In this document: piece after piece, positions 8,293 through 16,826 of the stretch | Layout: each line of letters opens with the position of its first letter | Position numbering within the stretch: the stretch's first letter is position 1 | Source of the DNA: Flagellimonas meridianipacifica | GTDB lineage: Bacteria; Bacteroidota; Bacteroidia; Flavobacteriales; Flavobacteriaceae | Direction: 5' to 3' | Assembly: GCF_003001695.1 (NCBI RefSeq) | Contig: NZ_PVYX01000001.1 | Location: forward strand, 1,550,001 to 1,614,000 | Length of the DNA: 64,000 nt | Notes under the pieces: model-generated | What the model was told of the DNA's origin: nothing | The model's input: only the letters and a program-made list of their open reading frames with translations | Database searches by the model: none | Program-made: the position numbers and the translations under genes

Positions 8293-10140
8293 ATGGGTGA
8301 AATGATAAAACAACGCTCTCAGAATACTACGGAGCGTATGGCTTTTGTGCAACACCTAATCAATGACGTAAAGGCTTTGGAGTTGCTCTTAAAAAACGGA
8401 AGTTTTGAGGATGATATAGTACGTATAGGAGCCGAACAGGAGCTATGTCTTATTGATCAGGAATATAGGCCATATGGTGTGAATCTAAAATTACTTGAGG
8501 CCATTAATGATGACCATTTTACCACAGAATTGGCCAATTACAACATTGAAATCAATTTGGACCCTTTTGAACTCAAAGGGAACTGTTTCAACTTGGTGGA
8601 GCAGCAGTTACGAAGTTTGTTGCAAAAAGCTGCTGAAAAGGCGGATGGCATGGGTGCTAAACTACTACTGGCTGGAATTTTACCGACCATAGGAAAAAAA
8701 GAGGTAGGGTTGGAATACCTAACCCCGATACCTCGATATTTTGCCTTGAACGATATGCTCAAAGCATACAAGGGTGGTGATTTCAACTTGAAGATTCGAG
8801 GGGTAGATGAGTTGTTTTTAAAGCATGATTCGGTAATGTTTGAAGCTTGTAATACCAGCTTTCAATTACATTTGCAAATACCCACATACGATTTTATCTC
8901 AAGCTATAATTGGGCCCAGGCCATTGCCGGCCCAGTACTTTCGGTATGTTGTAATTCGCCCATGCTCATGGGCAGGGAGCTTTGGAAAGAAACCCGTATT
9001 GCTCTCTTTCAGCAGAGTCTGGATACCCGAAAAACAGCGCATGCCCTTAAAAATCAGACACCCAGAGTAGGATTTGGGGATGATTGGGAAACTGGTAGCG
9101 TTGCAGAAATCTTCAAAAAAGATATTTCCAAGCACAGAATTCTTTTGACAAAACACATCGAGGAAAATTCTTTGGATATAGTTAAAAGTGGAAGAATTCC
9201 TAAGCTGCCCGCCCTATGCTTGCACAATGGTACGGTCTACCGATGGAACAGACCCTGTTATGGTGTAGGAGGTGGAAAACCACACCTCCGCATAGAAAAT
9301 CGATATATCCCTTCAGGGCCGTCGGTATTGGATGAGATGGCAAACTTTGCATTTTGGGTGGGATTAATGAGAGGGAGGCCACGGTCTTTTGATGATATGG
9401 CTTCCCATATGGACTTTAAATCGGCCAAGACCAATTTCATAAAGGCGGCGCGTACGGGTAAGGAAACTCTCTTTTCTTGGTGTGGAGAAGCCTACAGTGC
9501 CAAAAAATTGGTTTTGAACAAATTACTTCCTATAGCTTACAAAGGATTACATAGATGTGGAATTGACGAGGAAGACGTTGAGCGGCTTTTGGGTGTAATT
9601 GAAGCCAGAACCAATGGTAGGACCGGTGAGCAATGGCAAGTGGCCAATATAAGAGAGCTGAAAAAAAGGTATAGAACAGATAAGTCTTTGGTGTTGTTGA
9701 CAAAGCATATGGTGGAGAACCAGACGGAAAATCTGCCTATTCACCTTTGGAAAGATATTGACCTAAAGGAAATCAAGAGAAAACCAAAACTGGTCAAAGA
9801 AATCATGACCTCACATGTACTAAAACTCTATGAGGATGATTATGTAAGTATGGCCATGGCCATTATGGAGTGGAATCAAATCCATCACATTCCAGTGGAA
9901 AATGATCAAGGCGAATTGGTTGGACTTCTTACATGGAGTTATTTGGAATCTTTGGACAAATCAATTGATTTCGAAAAAACGACTGTTGCAGATGTTATGA
10001 TAACCAGGATAGTTTCCGTTTCTCCGGACGAAAAAATTGAAAGTGCCAGCGCGATTCTGAAAAAGCATGAAATAGGTTGCCTTCCCATTGTTCTTGGTAA
10101 AACTATCGTTGGAATTCTAAGTAAATCTGATTTAGTTTGA
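8293..10140 (+). CDS. GCS2-type carboxylate-amine ligase with C-terminal CBS pair
   Basis: The protein has 615 residues. Residues about 35-440 resemble the glutamate-cysteine ligase type 2 (GCS2) amidoligase fold: RIGAEQELCLID near the start, ELANYNIEINLDPF, and PHLRIENRYIPSGPS later. These enzymes join a carboxylate to an amine with ATP. Residues about 500-615 are two CBS domains (EIMTSHVLKLYEDDYVS and VADVMITRIVSVSPDE), which normally bind adenosyl nucleotides and would make the ligase energy-responsive. The fusion makes it much longer than a stand-alone GCS2. The stop overlaps the start of the downstream aspartoacylase-like gene by 4 bp, so the two are co-translated. True glutathione synthesis is possible but not shown; no glutathione synthetase is nearby. 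Confidence 0.82.
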   Translation: MGEMIKQRSQNTTERMAFVQHLINDVKALELLLKNGSFEDDIVRIGAEQELCLIDQEYRPYGVNLKLLEAINDDHFTTELANYNIEINLDPFELKGNCFNLVEQQLRSLLQKAAEKADGMGAKLLLAGILPTIGKKEVGLEYLTPIPRYFALNDMLKAYKGGDFNLKIRGVDELFLKHDSVMFEACNTSFQLHLQIPTYDFISSYNWAQAIAGPVLSVCCNSPMLMGRELWKETRIALFQQSLDTRKTAHALKNQTPRVGFGDDWETGSVAEIFKKDISKHRILLTKHIEENSLDIVKSGRIPKLPALCLHNGTVYRWNRPCYGVGGGKPHLRIENRYIPSGPSVLDEMANFAFWVGLMRGRPRSFDDMASHMDFKSAKTNFIKAARTGKETLFSWCGEAYSAKKLVLNKLLPIAYKGLHRCGIDEEDVERLLGVIEARTNGRTGEQWQVANIRELKKRYRTDKSLVLLTKHMVENQTENLPIHLWKDIDLKEIKRKPKLVKEIMTSHVLKLYEDDYVSMAMAIMEWNQIHHIPVENDQGELVGLLTWSYLESLDKSIDFEKTTVADVMITRIVSVSPDEKIESASAILKKHEIGCLPIVLGKTIVGILSKSDLV

Positions 10141-11339
10141 TGACTCAGCATTCTAATCCTTATACTTCCGTCACAGAAAATGTGCATCGTGTTATTGGCC
10201 ATTTAAAGGGAGCTAAAGATGGTCCAACCATTGTTTTTTTTGGAGGAATCCATGGGAATGAGCCGGCTGGAGTAATTGCTTTGAAACAAGTATTTGAAAA
10301 ACTGCAAGGAAGCAAGGAATCCCTCCACGGTGAGTTTATTGGACTAACAGGAAATCTAAAAGCCCTGAAAGAAGGGGTCCGTTTTATTGATGAGGACCTA
10401 AATAGAATTTGGCTTCCAAATCAATTAGAGGCACAGAAAGAAATTTCTAAAACCTTAAACGCCGAAGAGGAGGAAATGGTCGAACTCCATTCCCTTATTG
10501 AGCAAATTATTAATGGATTAAGCCCCCCCTTTTATTTTATTGATTTGCACACAACTTCTGGGGAAACGGAACCTTTTATTGTGATGAATGATAGCTTGCT
10601 AAACCGAAGTTTTACCTCAAATTATCCTTTGCCTGCAATATTGGGTATTGAAGAATACCTTACAGGTGCTTTGTTAAGTCATATTAATGAAATGGGGCAT
10701 GTTGCCTTTGGTTTTGAAAGTGGACAACATTCCGATGAAAAGGCCATTGTGAACGCTTTTCACTTTATTGAATATACACTTGGGCTTGTAGGGTTTATTC
10801 CTATGGAGAAAGTTGATCTTAAAGGAATAAGAGCAAAGCTTCAACAGAATAGTGAAGCACCCCATCGCTTTTTTGAAATTTATTATCAGCACCTAATTCA
10901 AAAAGGAACCTCGTTCAAAATGCTCCCTGGGTTTGTCAATTTTCAGTCTGTACCCAAAGGGATGTCCATTGCCATGAACGGAAATGGACTAATAAAAACA
11001 GATAAAAGAAGGCAAATTTTTATGCCCCTATATCAGGACAAGGGATATGAGGGCTTCTATTTTATAAGAAGAATCCCTCTGTTTTATCTTTGGCTTTCCA
11101 AATACCTGAGAAAACTTAAAGTTGATGGATGGTTGTCCTACTTACCTGGAGTACGTTGGGCTTCATCAAAGAAGGAGGCTTTGATCTTGGATAAAAGAAT
11201 CGCCCGTTTTTTTGCAAAATCTTTCTTCCATTTATTGGGGTATAGAGCTCGGGAAATGGATGAAACCCAACTTCTGCTTAAAAATAGGGAGCGCAATTCC
11301 AAGACTGCTTTTTACAAGAATGCGCCATGGCGCAAGTAA
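10137..11339 (+). CDS. Succinylglutamate desuccinylase/aspartoacylase family zinc hydrolase
   Basis: The protein has 400 residues. The zinc-binding motif GGIHGNEPAG (residues about 38-47, HxxE) and a second His in IDLHTTSGETEPF (residues about 137-149) are characteristic of the AstE/aspartoacylase branch of M14 metallohydrolases, which cleave amide bonds of N-acyl amino acids. The start overlaps the stop of the GCS2-CBS gene (ATGA), so the two form one operon. A ligase that makes an amide and a hydrolase that can break one suggest a modification/de-modification or metabolite-trimming pair, as in described GCS2/ATP-grasp/aspartoacylase neighbourhoods. That is inference; no ATP-grasp gene is present here. 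Confidence 0.85.
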   Translation: MMTQHSNPYTSVTENVHRVIGHLKGAKDGPTIVFFGGIHGNEPAGVIALKQVFEKLQGSKESLHGEFIGLTGNLKALKEGVRFIDEDLNRIWLPNQLEAQKEISKTLNAEEEEMVELHSLIEQIINGLSPPFYFIDLHTTSGETEPFIVMNDSLLNRSFTSNYPLPAILGIEEYLTGALLSHINEMGHVAFGFESGQHSDEKAIVNAFHFIEYTLGLVGFIPMEKVDLKGIRAKLQQNSEAPHRFFEIYYQHLIQKGTSFKMLPGFVNFQSVPKGMSIAMNGNGLIKTDKRRQIFMPLYQDKGYEGFYFIRRIPLFYLWLSKYLRKLKVDGWLSYLPGVRWASSKKEALILDKRIARFFAKSFFHLLGYRAREMDETQLLLKNRERNSKTAFYKNAPWRK

Positions 11340-11345
11340 AACATC

Positions 11346-12086
11346 TTAACCTTCGGTACCAAGACTCTCAATAAAACCAAAAACTCTGGATTCCAATTCT
11401 TCAAGCTGATCGACAATGAACTTTGGTTCCAAAAGATTACAATCATGAACCGACTTTCTCGTAATATCATTGGTAACTGCAAAAACGGACATGTTAGCAT
11501 TTTGAGCGGCCTTTACGCCATTGGCCGAATCTTCAATCACCAGACATTCTTCAGGTTTTAATCCCAGAATTTTTTTTGCTTTGTTATAAATATCGGGTTC
11601 TGGTTTTCCTTGTTCAACATCATCACGAGTCAATACCAAATTGAATTTGTCAAAAATCCCCATGGTTTGGGTGACTTTTTTAGCTTCTGGAAGATGAGAC
11701 ATTGTAGCAAGCACAAGAGTATATTCTTCGCTATACAATCTATGAAACAAACCAAGGGTAAAGGAACAGAAATGATTGGACAAGAGTTCAGTGTCATCTA
11801 GGATTTCCCTGTATACTTTTAGTCGTTTTTCTATTAGTTTTTCTTCAATCGACAGAACATCCTCTGTATCCAAAAAATGGGTTAACTGAGGCATATATCG
11901 TTTTGCCAATCCGCTCACTACCTCCTGTCGTGATAGACCCACGAATTGGTAGAAAACATCCAAAACGTGTTCCTTTGCCACCTTATTTTGGGTCAATTCA
12001 TTAATTGCCGCAGCATAAGAAGTGGCTTTTAGGACCTCAGTTTGGATTAGTGTTCCATCCAAATCAAAAATTACCGCTTTGATCAT
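11346..12086 (-). CDS. HAD-superfamily hydrolase, beta-phosphoglucomutase-like
   Basis: The start is placed at the ATG at 12086 (MIKAVIFDLDGTL), because ten extra upstream codons are unlike the family; this gives 246 residues. Motif I is DLDGT (nucleophile Asp), a four-helix cap follows, motif II is VLATMSH (Thr/Ser), the motif III Lys lies in the following helix, and motif IV is CLVIEDSANGVKAA. Proteins of this subgroup act on small phosphorylated sugars or as phosphomutases; the substrate cannot be read from sequence. It converges on the aspartoacylase-like gene with only 6 bp between stops. Confidence 0.87.
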   Translation of the reverse strand: MIKAVIFDLDGTLIQTEVLKATSYAAAINELTQNKVAKEHVLDVFYQFVGLSRQEVVSGLAKRYMPQLTHFLDTEDVLSIEEKLIEKRLKVYREILDDTELLSNHFCSFTLGLFHRLYSEEYTLVLATMSHLPEAKKVTQTMGIFDKFNLVLTRDDVEQGKPEPDIYNKAKKILGLKPEECLVIEDSANGVKAAQNANMSVFAVTNDITRKSVHDCNLLEPKFIVDQLEELESRVFGFIESLGTEG

Positions 12087-12223
12087 GTTACTCAGGATTT
12101 TCCGAAAGTACAGCAAGCTAGGGGTTTCAAGTGGGAAAAAGAAACGTATTACATCTTCATAACAAAATGATAAGCTATGAATGCTCGCAATTCAATACTT
12201 TTAATGCAAAAGAAAGATATCCC

Positions 12224-12910
12224 ATGCCGAACACTGAAAAAGAAAAGCAATTGGCGGCTGAAGCTTCCGTGAAATTTGTAAAGGATGGAATGGTTGTGGG
12301 GTTGGGAACGGGTTCTACAGCAGAATTCATGATTCGGCAGCTTGGAGAAAAAGTTGCAAATGGCCTTTCGATGACAGGGGTTCCTTCTTCGGAAAGAACA
12401 GCAAATTTGGCTCAGGAGCTTGGAATTCCCTTGACCCCCTTGGACAAAGTGGATAAGCTTGACCTCTATATCGATGGGGCTGATGAGATAGATGCACAAT
12501 TCAACATGATAAAAGGAGGAGGAGGAGCGTTACTACGTGAAAAAATATTGGCCTACAATTCAAAATTCAATGTTATCATTGTTGATTCCAGTAAAAAAGT
12601 GGAAAGTTTAGGGAAGTTCAGATTACCCTTGGAAGTAATTCCTTTGGCACACAAAAAAGTAGTTGACCAACTTATACAACTTGGACTAAATCCTATACTG
12701 CGGAAATTGGATAATTCGGAGTACAGGACAGATGAGAACAATTTTATTCTGGATATTAATATATCAGGCCAGAAAAACCTGAAAGATCTAAATACAAGGC
12801 TTTTGGAAATACCGGGAGTGGTTGAAACCGGACTTTTTTTAGACTACGTAAATGTTTTGATTTTAGGAAGAGCTGGGGATGTTGAAGTCACCCATGTTAA
12901 TAGAAATTAA
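12224..12910 (+). CDS. rpiA: Ribose-5-phosphate isomerase A
   Basis: It interconverts ribose 5-phosphate and ribulose 5-phosphate in the pentose phosphate pathway, in the cytoplasm. The start at 12224 (MPNTEKEKQ) gives 228 residues, the usual RpiA length; the frame is open further upstream but those codons match nothing in the family. Recognisable motifs are GLGTGSTAEFMI (phosphate loop), DGADEID (catalytic Asp region), KGGGGALLREKI (catalytic Glu) and the C-terminal GVVETGLF. It stands alone between two oppositely directed genes. Confidence 0.95.
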   Translation: MPNTEKEKQLAAEASVKFVKDGMVVGLGTGSTAEFMIRQLGEKVANGLSMTGVPSSERTANLAQELGIPLTPLDKVDKLDLYIDGADEIDAQFNMIKGGGGALLREKILAYNSKFNVIIVDSSKKVESLGKFRLPLEVIPLAHKKVVDQLIQLGLNPILRKLDNSEYRTDENNFILDINISGQKNLKDLNTRLLEIPGVVETGLFLDYVNVLILGRAGDVEVTHVNRN

Positions 12911-12923
12911 AACCAAGACTATT

Positions 12924-13799
12924 TTATTTACGACGCCTATTGGGTTCTTGTACAAGTTCGTCATCTTCCCAAATCCCGCTGGCAACTATATCTCCTTTTT
13001 TGCCATAGAAAATACCTTCTCCAAAGCGTTCATCCGCTTTCCAATGACCTACGTATTTTTCCCCATTTGGCCAGTAGTAAGTGCCTTGGCCATCTCGTTT
13101 GTCATTAATATAAGTGCCCTCATAGGATTGACCATCGGGCCAATAAAATGTGCCTTGGCCGTGCCTTTGATTATTTTTCCATTGTCCTTCATAACGACTT
13201 CCTGTGCTAAGTAAGGCAACCCCCATACCGTTGGCTTTTTTGTCCTTAACATCACCAACGTAGTGCACAACGCTACCTTTACTGGTAATGAATGTCAAGT
13301 ACTGTCCGTTGGCCTTTTTTCTCAATTGTTTTTGAAGTCTGGAGACCTGTGCTCGCATTTTTTCCATTGCAAATGTCAAAGAATCAATCGTATTGATTTC
13401 ATCAGAACTAAATTCATTGACAACCTGCGGAGTCGTGTCCAAAACCGCCAAGTGATTGGAATCGGTATTATTTTTTTTGGTTTGAAGGGCCAAAAAAGTC
13501 TTGGCAAAAGCCATTCGCATTTCCAAGGCCGCACCATCACTTTCCGTTTTAGGTTCTTGCCCTTCACTGTACGACTGAATCGCATCATCGTAATTTCCAC
13601 GTATTAGCAAAGAATCACCTTGTAACAGTGCTTCGTGCATAGCCAAACGTGAAAACAGATTTTGTTCGGTTTTTTGATTGACTTCAAGTTGCTGTTTTAG
13701 TGTTCTCGAGTTGGACCAAAAGTACAATGCCAAAGCTCCAAAAAAGAGAACCAAAACGTAGGTTAGTAGAGGGCGTATTTTTTTCATAGTGTCTGTCAA
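12924..13799 (-). CDS. Membrane-anchored MORN-repeat protein
   Basis: The protein has 291 residues. One N-terminal transmembrane segment (LTYVLVLFFGALALYFW) is followed by a helical region with a predicted coiled coil. The C-terminal third holds about four or five MORN repeats (YEGQWKNNQRHGQGTFYWPD, YEGTYINDKRDGQGTYYWPN, YVGHWKADERFGEGIFY). MORN repeats are beta-hairpin modules linked to protein-protein or membrane contacts; no catalytic domain is visible. It is the last of three minus-strand genes with short spacing (18 bp to the DUF2490 gene) and probably belongs to one cell-envelope operon. Confidence 0.82.
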   Translation of the reverse strand: MTDTMKKIRPLLTYVLVLFFGALALYFWSNSRTLKQQLEVNQKTEQNLFSRLAMHEALLQGDSLLIRGNYDDAIQSYSEGQEPKTESDGAALEMRMAFAKTFLALQTKKNNTDSNHLAVLDTTPQVVNEFSSDEINTIDSLTFAMEKMRAQVSRLQKQLRKKANGQYLTFITSKGSVVHYVGDVKDKKANGMGVALLSTGSRYEGQWKNNQRHGQGTFYWPDGQSYEGTYINDKRDGQGTYYWPNGEKYVGHWKADERFGEGIFYGKKGDIVASGIWEDDELVQEPNRRRK

Positions 13800-13817
13800 C
13801 TATATGGATGTACGAGA

Positions 13818-14645
13818 TTAATCACCAAAATGGATGGATGGTAGCTTATTTTTAACTTTTCTGAAATCTGGAGAGAAGTATAGATGAATACGAAATGTCC
13901 AATTTTGCTTGTAAATTCCACCATTTTCCAAGGTCTGTCCGGTTGAGTACATCAAACCAGCGGCAACAGTCAATCTCGGTTGGATAATGTACCCTAGAGT
14001 AGTGGTCAATCGTAAGTCCTCCATGGGGCTTGCCACAACAGCCTTTCCACTTTGCATGATAAGCTCTGCTTCAGGAGAAACGTAGAAAGTACCCGGTTCG
14101 AACTTATAGTTGTTCAATGGCACTTTGGCCCTGAGCATATACCTCCAGCGATTGCGGAATATATATTCACTGTTCTCGGCAAAACCTTGGGTCCATCTAT
14201 GCTCTATTCGTATCCTATGATAAAACATAGTACTTCCCAACGGCATGGCATACTGATATTGATGCCAAATACGCCACTCGGGAACCACACTTCGGTCCTC
14301 AGAAGATTCATCAGTGTTGAAATTGACACGTAATACCCCTCCTAGACTTACATTAAAGCTTTTTGAATAAATATAACCAATGGCATGTCTGTTATAAATC
14401 TGGCCAATTTGTCCAATGAAGGGCGTGCTTTCAGTTTCTTCAAAACGAAAGTGGGTCTGTGCATCCCAGAAAAGTCTTTTCGAAATCCGAATATTACCAT
14501 AGGTATTGAACCATACCCTGCCCACAGGATCCTTGAATTCTGCTTCCTCGGGGAGTACATTTCCCTCCTGAGTGTATCCCAATGACAAGCCAAACAACAG
14601 AAATAGACTCGCTATTATACTGCTAAAAACAAAATGATTTTTCAA
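13818..14645 (-). CDS. DUF2490 family outer-membrane protein
   Basis: The protein has 275 residues, with a signal peptide (FSSIIASLFLLFGLSLGYTQE). It is rich in aromatic beta-strands (VWFNTYGNIRISKRLFWDAQTHFRFEE, YHRIRIEHRWTQGF, FRIHLYFSPDF), as expected for a small outer-membrane barrel; the pattern matches DUF2490, whose function is unknown. Its start overlaps the stop of the upstream 652-residue gene by 4 bp, so translation is coupled. Confidence 0.82.
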   Translation of the reverse strand: MKNHFVFSSIIASLFLLFGLSLGYTQEGNVLPEEAEFKDPVGRVWFNTYGNIRISKRLFWDAQTHFRFEETESTPFIGQIGQIYNRHAIGYIYSKSFNVSLGGVLRVNFNTDESSEDRSVVPEWRIWHQYQYAMPLGSTMFYHRIRIEHRWTQGFAENSEYIFRNRWRYMLRAKVPLNNYKFEPGTFYVSPEAELIMQSGKAVVASPMEDLRLTTTLGYIIQPRLTVAAGLMYSTGQTLENGGIYKQNWTFRIHLYFSPDFRKVKNKLPSIHFGD

Positions 14646-16600
14646 CGTTCAGCAGTTTTAGAGTTTGACACTATCCCCAATAATTCCAGTACAGTTTCTG
14701 GGTCCTGTTCCTTTCTAAGTTTCCGTTCCAATTTCTTGGTGGGTTCATCCCGAAGCTGCAACAGACGTGTTTGAATGTCTTTGAACAATTGAAGCATGTT
14801 GGTAACGTCTTCGCATTCTACTGGTGAAGCTACCAGATCTAAAACATAAGGAACAATGATATTTTGATGGGCGGAAGTGATACGCTTCTTGATATCCTCG
14901 TCCATAATGGTAGCGGTAAAAGGATTCCAAAATGTATCTTGGTAGGCTTCATTGATGACACGCTCTCGCTCAGGAAGATTTCCTACTTCCAATGCCAGTT
15001 CTCCCAAATTTTGAAGACAGGTCAACGTGTTTTGCCCATATTCCAGTTTTTCATCCGATTCCGGCATTTCAGCATAGGTCTTCAACGTGTTTTCCTTAGT
15101 CGCTAGAATTCCATTCAAAGCCCTTTTAATGCCTAGGCGATTTGTAGTTAACAAAGTGTCTATATTGTTTTCCAAAACCTGGGTTTCCTTAACAATCAGT
15201 TCGTCAAGCTTCAAAAATTGCTGTTGTTTTTCGGCTTTTTCAAGCCATTCAGACAAACTCTTGGAAATGCTATCAAGGCTTTTCTCTGCATATGTGGCCA
15301 TCTTTTGAACATTATCCAAGTCTGTTGCTCCCCTAGCGTATTCTTGAAAAGATTCTAAATCCCAATAAGAATCGGAATCCGTTTCATTGGACAATTGTAT
15401 GCGTTTTTGTGGAAGTCCATTTGGCCAAATTTGGTTAGCAAGCGTTTCTTTGGGTAAAAACTCAATGATTTTTTCATCGTAAAATGAGATGAAGGCCCCG
15501 AGGGGTTCCAAGAAATCATCTTGTAATCGCGAAACTACTTTGTAGTAATAATTGGCTTTATCATTTGATCGCGCTAAAAGTTCGAGTTGCGGATTAGTTA
15601 GCAGTACATTGCTCATCTCAGCAGCGGAGCTATACGCTTTCTTTGTATTGTTAAATTGGGAGATTTCTAGACTATCGAGGGGGTAAAAGGGAGCCTTAAC
15701 TTTGAAGCTGGGCATGAATTCGGATTTACCCAAATCGTTGAAAAAGTGATTGATGCTTTGATAATGTTGCGAATTCTGGCGTAAAAGCTGGTACATACCC
15801 ATATCTTCTGGGTCTAAACCAGGTTGCTGTTTTTTAATGTACCACGTTACAATTTTCAAGTAGCTGTCATCCAATGCTGTAGGTTTATAAGACTTAGCTG
15901 ATGTGTCAAAAACTTCTAACGTTAAGTCTCCTTCTGGGGCGGCCTTTTCAATCTTTTCCAAAAGACCATTATTGAAGTACCAGTTTTCTGAAGGTTCGTC
16001 AGATGCATCTGAATACACGGCCCAAATATCATGGGCAAACCCATCACGCAGAAAACGTCCCACGAGGGTAATTGAATCGTTTTCAATTTGAAAGCTTTTT
16101 TGAGGTATCCCTTGTTCAAAAGAAATACTACTGGAAAACAATTCCTCACTAACTTCTGAATTCTCAATTCTTGAGATTTTATAGGCCCAATCCCCATCAG
16201 GCTTTCCCTTGGTAAGATTACCCAATGCATCATGCTGAATACCGCTTACATTTACTCGATACTGGTACCCTACTACCTGACTGGATTGGTTTGAGCTGAA
16301 CTCACCAAACTGAAATTTCCAAAAGCCTTCAGGATATCCTTCGTTAAAATTGCCGGAAAAAGAAAAGAAACTGTCCTTTTCTTGCAAAAGTGCATTCAGG
16401 TTGGATTTGTACATCAAGAAGCTACCCACTGGAATTGAATCGCCTTCCACTACCTCAAATGGATATTCGGCTGTACCCGTAAAACCTCCGGCGCTCAATT
16501 CTCCAGAAAAGAGTTGGGTTTGTGACTCTCCTTGGGTGGAGTAAAAGGAAAATAAAATACCTAGAATTATGCGTATAACTCCTTGGTTGAAATATTTCAT
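14642..16600 (-). CDS. Secreted protein with YwqK/MORN-like N-terminus, function unknown
   Basis: The protein has 652 residues with a signal peptide (IIRILGILFSFYSTQGESQ region). The first 230 or so residues contain repeats such as GNFNEGYPEGFWKFQFGE, GNLTKGKPDGDWAYKI and FLRDGFAHDIWAVYSD that resemble YwqK/MORN hairpins. The rest is largely helical with coiled-coil stretches (about residues 420-520) and no catalytic motif I can name. It is the first gene of a three-gene operon with the DUF2490 and MORN proteins, all with export or membrane signals, which suggests an envelope-associated complex. The function is unknown. Confidence 0.75.
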   Translation of the reverse strand: MKYFNQGVIRIILGILFSFYSTQGESQTQLFSGELSAGGFTGTAEYPFEVVEGDSIPVGSFLMYKSNLNALLQEKDSFFSFSGNFNEGYPEGFWKFQFGEFSSNQSSQVVGYQYRVNVSGIQHDALGNLTKGKPDGDWAYKISRIENSEVSEELFSSSISFEQGIPQKSFQIENDSITLVGRFLRDGFAHDIWAVYSDASDEPSENWYFNNGLLEKIEKAAPEGDLTLEVFDTSAKSYKPTALDDSYLKIVTWYIKKQQPGLDPEDMGMYQLLRQNSQHYQSINHFFNDLGKSEFMPSFKVKAPFYPLDSLEISQFNNTKKAYSSAAEMSNVLLTNPQLELLARSNDKANYYYKVVSRLQDDFLEPLGAFISFYDEKIIEFLPKETLANQIWPNGLPQKRIQLSNETDSDSYWDLESFQEYARGATDLDNVQKMATYAEKSLDSISKSLSEWLEKAEKQQQFLKLDELIVKETQVLENNIDTLLTTNRLGIKRALNGILATKENTLKTYAEMPESDEKLEYGQNTLTCLQNLGELALEVGNLPERERVINEAYQDTFWNPFTATIMDEDIKKRITSAHQNIIVPYVLDLVASPVECEDVTNMLQLFKDIQTRLLQLRDEPTKKLERKLRKEQDPETVLELLGIVSNSKTAER

Positions 16601-16826
16601 GTGTTCTATACTTTTTTCTTTCCAAACTCCAAGTAGGCAGGATTGAAAAACATACGTCTTACATACGTGAAAAAATGAAGTTCGGTCTATAAAAAAATGA
16701 AAAATGTTGGATTTTTGTTTTTAGCGCTAAAAGTGTTCCCAATCGCTCAACTTATTAAGTAGAAATGAGATACTTTTTTAGGTTGAGGTTTCTGGCCGAT
16801 TTTCGTACTTTACAAAGCCTAAAAAA

